Source: Pogostemon cablin | Taxonomy: Eukaryota; Streptophyta; Magnoliopsida; Lamiales; Lamiaceae | Direction of reading: 5' to 3' | Length of the DNA stretch: 64,000 bases | Assembly (NCBI GenBank): GCA_023678885.1 | Contig: CM042970.1 | Location: forward strand, 5,930,355 to 5,994,354 | Part shown: in pieces, positions 57,385 through 64,000 of the stretch | How positions within the stretch are numbered: position 1 is the first letter of the stretch | Layout: each line of letters opens with the position of its first letter | Translations under genes and position numbers: made by a program | The notes under the pieces: model-generated | Told to the model about the DNA's origin: nothing | Database searches by the model: none | Seen by the model: only the letters and a program-made list of their open reading frames with translations

Positions 57385-59019
57385 GTTTGATGCCACTAAT
57401 TTGAATGGTGCAATTCCATATGCTATTTTTCTTAATTTTTATTCTGTTTCTGTAATTAATTACCGCAAACCCTAGCCCAGTAACTATTTTCTTGTTGATC
57501 ATAAGCTTGTCAATAATCTGAAACCCCAAGATTTATATGTACGAATATTTGGCTTCTTACCAATTGAAAAAGTGTTGTTTTTGTGAAATCTTATTTTGAT
57601 GTATCCTAATACTTGCAGTTCTGCTTTCTCTGAACGCATTTTTTTCTTTCTTCGTTTCGTTTTATGGGCATTTGGTTAGGAAGTGTATATCTTGAGGTTG
57701 CTGAATTGATATGTGAACTGTATTGCTTTGCTGGAATGCTGTGCATCGTGCGAACTTGTGGGCAAATTCAGATCACTCTCCTTATTGTTGTGTTTATGAA
57801 GTTCCACTTTGTTTCTTATGCACACTATATTTCGACGAACAATCGCAATTTTCAGCTTGTTTATTAGTTACGGCAAAGAAGAGAGGCAGATAGAAGAATG
57901 GTTAATCAAGCGATTAACATAAGAAGTATCATGTCTTACATTGTCATTCCATATCACAAGTTAACCGTGCAGTATGAATGTGAAATATTAAAATCTCAAT
58001 CTTGGATTAAACTTTTGAGCCAAAATAAGAGTAGTTAATTACCCCGTAGCATATATCTTTTGTGCCACCAAAGCTATCTAAATGCTACTTTTCATTTGAT
58101 TTTTGTTTTCTAGGAGTTGTAAACTTTGTTGGAATGTTTATCAACAATCTAGCACAAATTTCTTTCCGTTCAGCTTATTGCCCGAGAGGTTACGAGCATA
58201 AATCAATAAGAGAAAAGCACTCGACCTGACATTCAAATTTAAATAAAATTTGATCCTGCTATTTTATAGGATATCAAATTGCACAATTGTAGAACTTGTT
58301 AGAAATCTATTTCGGATAAGACTTGGACACAGGAATATATTCACGACATCTTATATGTTTGGTGATTGTGCTAGGTGGAACTCTTTGAATTAATGTCATC
58401 TTTAGGAGTCCTGCATAATTGTGGAAGTGTAAATTTGATTTCTGGTGTATGGAGAATGCAGTGAATTTCTACCAAATACATAAACATAACTTTATTTTAA
58501 TATTTAAGAATTCCATGCTTAGAACTGTGGGATCTCCCTTTATCCGTTATCTGCTGATTGATCTGAAGTTCTCAGGTTTGTGTCTTGGCAGATTTTGTTT
58601 GGATGTACAGCTCAGTTTCAGCATTCCAATATTATTTTTGAATTTGGGGAATTTTATTTATGGGTCTAATATGCAGCTGTTGGTGCTTTTCTTTTGAGCC
58701 TTAGGGGGTTTAGGTATCTTTTAGGTATTCTTAATTTCTATTGATGTCCAGTTAGAGATTAAGCTCAAATATCTGTTTTCCTTTCCAAATTATTTGATAC
58801 ACCAAAGTTCCGTGTGAATTAGAAGAATGTTAAGTAGCACATCTATAATGTGTCAGAGTGGAAATTATAAAATGCATGTCTAGTCAGTCTTCTTGATTGT
58901 ATAATGTTTTCTTGCGTACTGAATTCATGCTATCTTTATCACGTTGGTGAAACTGATACGATAATCGTACACCTGATCTTATGATGTTTTTTATGTCTCT
59001 AGGTATATCGTGTAGTTAA

Positions 59020-62000
59020 ATGGCCAATATACAACCTTGTGATGGTTCAAGTTCTAGTAATGTCAGTGGTGGAAGTTCTGAATCAATACTTCAGCTCAAT
59101 ATCAAGACCCTGGATTCCCGGATTTTCAGCTTCCATGTAGATAAGAATGTAATTTCTTTTTTAATCTTGTTAGAATTTTTGAAGTTTGGTTAAAGATACT
59201 CTACATGGCACTAATAAGAAATATTTTGCCACCATCCCTTCATTCTGTGAAATTTGTATTTGTATTTGTATTTGTCTTGTTTGAGATGGATATTCCAAGT
59301 TCTTATATCCTTGTATGTAGAAGACATGGAAAAAGTAGTAAATAGGAAGTTAGAGACGTTCACCATTTAGGTTTTACCAGAATCAAAGTTGATCTTTTCT
59401 TAGAGGGTTGAAGGTTCAGGCTGCCATAGCATCCAATTTATTGGCATGATCATTAATTTGGATGGAAAATGTAACATTCTGTACTTATAATGAGTATCAG
59501 TTTCTGTATAATTTCATTCTTTTAACACTGATGAAGGGCATGGTCCGTTTATCTAAGGTTCAGTGTTAACATTCATTTCAATACGCTGAAAGCATTTGGC
59601 TTTTGAATTATTAACATTATAAGTGGTTGATTGGTGCCATTTCAGATTTCTGTATCGGCATTCAAGGAGAAAATAGCTATTCAAAGTGGTGTGCCTGTTG
59701 GGCAGCAGCGTTTGATTTTTAGGGGAAAGGTCTTGAAAGATAACCACCTTCTTGCTGAGTATAGTATCCTACCAAATGCAGCACTAGTCATATTTATATT
59801 ACCTCTCATTTAGTACTGACGAATTGGATATCTATCATCACAATCTATTTTGAAATAGTTGTGTGTTTTCCCCCTATGCAATATGCATTATGCATATAAG
59901 TTTTTTATAAGAATGTGGAAGGCTTTATGCATGTGCTTCTATCCTTATCAGTCTGTAGCCTTGCTGTTTGTGTGTATATGAGTGATTGTAAAAGCATCAT
60001 CAATGTATTCTTGCTTTTTTGGAATACAATTGTGCAGACATACCTGTGTGAGGGATGATAAAGCTTCAAGAATTTTCTGTTGCTTTCTGAAAATGAATAA
60101 AGGATGTCACATGTGGCACCTGATCAAGGAAAACTGCATTTGGGAGTCACTAATATGATTTTGTGATATTTGGAGAAGAATTTGTATGTAAAATTATTGC
60201 ATTAGACTAGACTAACAGAAATTTTCATCATTAAGGAATGGTTAAAACTTGCGTATGACTGTTGGGTCATTTTCACCCCATTACATTACTAAGTAATTTT
60301 GAACGATAAAATTACCTGATAATACCCTCTTTGTGCTCCACATTTATCTTGTTCCAAGGAAAGCGTTTCTTCTGGATATCATACGATTTCTATGATCTAT
60401 CCTTGACAATAAAAGATGTTGAAAATGGGGATACATTACATTTAGTTGAAAGGCAACCACAGCCTTCTCCTGGATCCAGCACTGCAGAGGCAACTTCGAG
60501 CAATGATAGCAGAGGTAGTTTGAGTTACATGCTGTTTTGAGGTTACCTGTGAAGTTAATGGTGTGGCCCCATACAGGAATTTCTTATTTTGACATCTGCT
60601 TCCTTCTTCTAGCTACAGGACCAGATTTTAACACTGGTGGGTCACACCCTCGTATTGCTCACAGTATAGTATTGGGAACCTTAAGTGTTGGAGATCAAGG
60701 GGAAGCTGTTGTGCCTGATATAAGTCGGGTGTGCCTGTGTTATGATTTGTTTGCCATTCAAAATTTGGTGATGGGACTGTGCGTTTGTATTTTGCATGGT
60801 AATTCACTAGATTTGTCTGCTTTTAGGTAATTGGGGCAGTGTTGAACACAATCGGAATTGGCAACCAGGCAGGAGGAGCGCAACATGGGGTTCCGGTAGT
60901 AGCTTTGCACTTTCAATTCTGCTTTTGCTGTTTTTTTTTGTTTTGCTTTGTTTCTTTTCGACTAGTTAATTATTTGTATTAATGCATTAATCATTTACAG
61001 CATGTTCATATATATTGAACTTGACTTAGCTGTGGTATTATTCAAGCTGTAGTAATTTTCCATGGTTGCTCTGTTACGTAGCACCTAATGGTGCACATTC
61101 CTCCTGGCCTGGAGAAATGGTATCTGAAACATGATTTAGTAGTCTTGCAGCTCTTGTTTTCTAAGTTGGAACACTGCTACTCTACAAGTTGAATATTGTA
61201 GATATTTTTCAATTTTATATGCTGTATTCCTGTATTGAAACATACTGGAAAATATATCCCCCTGCTTTCTATTATCTGAGTGGCCAATGAAGTGAACACT
61301 GAAATTTAACTCCATAGTTCTACTATGTAATTTTAATGGACAAGTGCACTAAGGAGAATGATATAATACCAAACTATTAGCTGTGACTCCCTTGCTGCAG
61401 TATTTGGATTCTTCCTTCTCATAACTCTCTATTTCATGCATAAATCTTGTCAGTACTGGCTTATGGACAATTTATTTCTTTGTTTTCATGTTCAGGCATC
61501 ACATGGAAATGAAGCAGAATGGTCGCAGGCTAATGCTGTAGGTCAAAATCAGACTGGGAATGTGCCTCTTTCATGGCAAGCCTTCCAAGGCCCACCTGCA
61601 CCTAATGCTATACAAATTCCAGTAGGAGCAGCACCTGCCTTTCCATTTCTAAACATGGTAGATAATTTGAAATATTTTCTGTTCCCTAACATTATCTTAA
61701 AAAATATTCCAATGGCTTTGCACCAATCTGTGAGTTTTTTTGCCCCTATTCAGCCAATTCCTGATTCACTGAGCACACTTTTAGACTTCATCAATCGAAT
61801 GGAACGAGCACTTTCACAAAATGGTAATAACATCAACCTTCTTGGTTTTTGGTTAGTCGTCGTGAAATATATCTGACCAGGATTCATTTGATTTTAAATT
61901 TAGGTGCTCAGACAAATCAATCAGCTGTAAGTGACAGTGTACCTGCTACTGAGTTGCCTTCCAATTCTCGTGTTTTCCCAACAGTTGATGGTCTGAGTCT

Positions 62001-63713
62001 GGTTCTCCAACATGCCCAAAATCTCCTCAGTGACCATGTTGTTCCTGCAATATCTGTAAGCACCATGATGTTAAATTAAATTTTTATTAAAAAAACAGTT
62101 TCAATAATGTAAACCTCTTTGATTCTTTTGATTGGGAGTCCGTGTTTCCATGTGTATTAAATTCTGAATAACTGTATTCCTTTTGCTTTATGCATGATAT
62201 TCCATTTTAATTTTTTTCAAAAGGTTGTCACTTAATTCATGATGTAATGAGGAGGCTGTCATCTCTATGTTTCTAAAATAATTCACTTGTTTGCTTCTCA
62301 GTGACCTTCTCTTAATTATCAGAATTTATGATAAGGAGAGATTGTTCTTTCTTATAAAAAGTGCTTGGATGCTGTATTGAGATCTGGGTATATTAGATTA
62401 GACTTCTCATGAGAAGAATGCTGTTTCATATTCATAAGTTATCTCATTTGCATGTAGAAAGTTATGTCTTTGTGCGGTAGAGACTGAAAAGTGAAAATAA
62501 ATAAAGAAATTGCTGTTTCATATAGCAAAAGTGGTTGCGGCTGAAAATAGAAGTGTCCATTTTAATTAAATCATATATATTTATAGGGTAAAAGACTAGT
62601 TACTCTTAGCCATTCCCTTCGAGTGATATAGTAATTTTCGGCTATTTTGCTAAAAAGAGGTGAACATTGGACTCTCTGAACTCAAATTAGAATAGAAATT
62701 CAAGGTTTGAACTTTGACGTGAATGTGAAAAGACTGTTAGGCATGTTAGCTGGGTAGCCCAAACTTAACCCAAAACCATGCTCAAAGGTAAAGGGTCGAT
62801 CTCCACTTATATGCCCTCCCAAACTTTTGTGTAGAATTGATGTTGGATATTGTAGAAATCCAGCCCCCTCCAAATCAGACGTCCACGGATGTCACACTCT
62901 GGGTGACACCTGACAACCCTATTGGGCCCACATCTAGATCCCTTGGCCACTATTGGGTAGCCCCTCTCCACAGCCCGCCTGATTAAGGCAGGTTCTAAAT
63001 TTTTTGGTATATGAGCTAGGGAGCCCTAACTTGACCCAAAACCATGGTCAAAGGCAAATGTTTGATCCCCACATATATGCTCTTCCACACTTTTGCATGG
63101 AATCGATATGGGAAATCATAACAAAGACATGGCATTGACTATATCAAGTTGATAATGTAGAAGCTCGAGATTGGAATTCTTAATTAAGGGAGAATTATTG
63201 CTGTCTCTTGAGGTAAATATGTTATGGAATAGAATCTGAAATCAACTAGATGCTATGAGAAACACAAGGGATTCTATTTTTAATATCTGCTCTTCTATTG
63301 TTATCTTTATGCATGTATCAATAACTTTTACCATGTCATTTGGTACTTATACTATAATTCTAAAACAATCATAACCTAATATATATAACATTGCAGCGCA
63401 CTGCAGTTCGTTTAAATCAAGAAGGGGGATCCAATGATCCTGCAGTCAGGGGGCAATTGGAGATGGAATTTTTTCATTTAGGCATGGCTATGCAGCATTT
63501 AGGTGCTCTCTTTTTGGAGCTGGGGCGAACAGTTTTGACCCTTCGCATGGGACAATCTCCTGTATGACTTAATGATTAACCTAAAAAATGTTAACATCAT
63601 CTGGGTTCTAGTCATTTACTTGTATTCTGGTGCATATGCAGACTGAATCTTTGGTAAATGCTGGACCTGCTGTTTATATTTCTCCAACAGGGCCTAACCC
63701 AATTATGGTTCAG
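59020..63713 (+). CDS. Ubiquitin-like domain protein, BAG6/BAT3-type (N-terminal part)
   Basis: Ten coding exons seen: 59020-59148, 59646-59763, 60416-60514, 60613-60728, 60827-60895, 61496-61657, 61754-61823, 61904-62055, 63397-63561, 63642-63713. Phases agree throughout, giving 384 codons, and the gene continues past the window. Residues about 24-98 form a ubiquitin-like domain (ILQLNIKTLDSRIFSFHVDK, then VSAFKEKIAIQSGVPVGQQR and LIFRGKVLKD, ending TLHLVERQP) with no processing di-glycine. A Gly/Pro/Gln-rich middle follows, with GEAVVPDISRVIGAVLN, and then the conserved FFHLGMAMQHLGALFLELGR block. The architecture is that of large proline-rich BAG6-like proteins, which in animals chaperone hydrophobic clients to degradation; the plant role is less settled. 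From memory it matches At5g42220. Confidence 0.9.
62743..63125. repeat. Direct repeat inside a BAG6-like intron
   Basis: Two diverged copies (about 62743-62860 and 63008-63125) share AACTT(A/G)ACCCAAAACCATG, TCAAAGG and ATATGC(C/T)CT phrases, about 265 bases apart, between exons ending 62055 and starting 63397. The intervening block includes TGGGTGACACCTGACAACCC. A retroelement fragment is plausible but the class is not recognised. Confidence 0.65.
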
Positions 63714-64000
63714 GTTTGTAACTTAAGCCTTAGTCTGAAATCTTCATATTAATTTTTTATGCCTATGTGCTTTCCTTGTTATCCCATGCATACTTTTTGT
63801 TATCCATGAGCAATAGTAAAATATTATAATTAAGTCAAGCTTGTTTTGTTGGGTGAAATAGCATAGTATGCATAATCTGTTGCAAAAAATCCATGATCTT
63901 ACATCATCATGATTGAGTTTTATTTATTTATTTATTTATTATTATTATTATTTTATTTTTTAGATGGTAAATTTTTATTCAGTTTATATTTTCTCTTGGT
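63714..64000. other. Intron at right edge
   Basis: After the donor at 63714 there is AT-rich intron sequence with a TTTA/TTA microsatellite (about 63918-63962). The next exon lies beyond the window. Confidence 0.7.

Noticed and set aside
57664..57867. 67-residue ORF before the BAG6-like gene
   Set aside because: It lies in the first intron (before the acceptor at 59002), is hydrophobic low-complexity, and has no family feature.
1..64000. tRNA, rRNA or known microRNA genes
   Set aside because: No cloverleaf A/B-box pair or conserved rRNA or miRNA sequence was recognised by eye; a tRNAscan and small-RNA search would decide.

Overview
This is a stretch of AT-rich plant nuclear DNA, almost certainly from a eudicot. 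The evidence is spliced genes with GT-AG introns, a P-class PPR gene, a YUCCA gene, plant DUF241 genes, and plant transposons of many classes (Ty1/copia, Ty3/gypsy, Stowaway-like, hAT, CACTA, Mutator). I would guess an asterid, possibly Lamiales, but the sequence does not settle that.

Left part (1-11.9 kb): a single-exon PPR gene (951-2351) and two intact single-exon DUF241 genes (6136-6957, 11104-11883), separated by AT-rich spacer with MITE-like repeats. Middle left (12.1-22.9 kb) is a transposon graveyard. It holds a 5' copia fragment joined to a gypsy protease fragment, a clean 2.16-kb solo LTR nested in that gypsy element, the gypsy 3' LTR, one complete and one truncated Stowaway-like MITE, and a 1.27-kb Mutator-type element that has captured a leucine-rich-repeat extensin fragment. 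A 723-bp hAT-type element follows at 24.6 kb.

Centre (27-42.5 kb): a complete four-exon YUCCA auxin-biosynthesis gene (27091-29084) followed by a DUF241 stub. About 11 kb downstream the same pair recurs as a partial direct duplication. In the second copy YUCCA is reduced to exon 3/4 remnants (39629-40210) and DUF241 is nearly full length but carries a 1-bp frameshift (41656-42452). The space between the copies holds a CACTA-type MITE and two LTR-bounded, gag-only copia elements with 5-bp target-site duplications (32392-34942 and 35466-37573).

Right part (43-64 kb): a ten-exon minus-strand zinc alcohol dehydrogenase (43340-46118), an inverted pair of an unrecognised acidic reading frame (48.3-49.06 and 51.4-52.2 kb), a DUF674 fragment, several MITE families, and the first ten coding exons of a plus-strand ubiquitin-like BAG6-type gene that runs off the right edge (59020 onward).

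From memory, the two gene pairs echo Arabidopsis neighbourhoods: PPR plus DUF241 like At2g17670/At2g17680, and ADH-like plus ubiquitin-like like At5g42250/At5g42220. The genes do not form a pathway. What unifies the window is gene birth and decay (DUF241 and YUCCA copies) among non-autonomous transposons.
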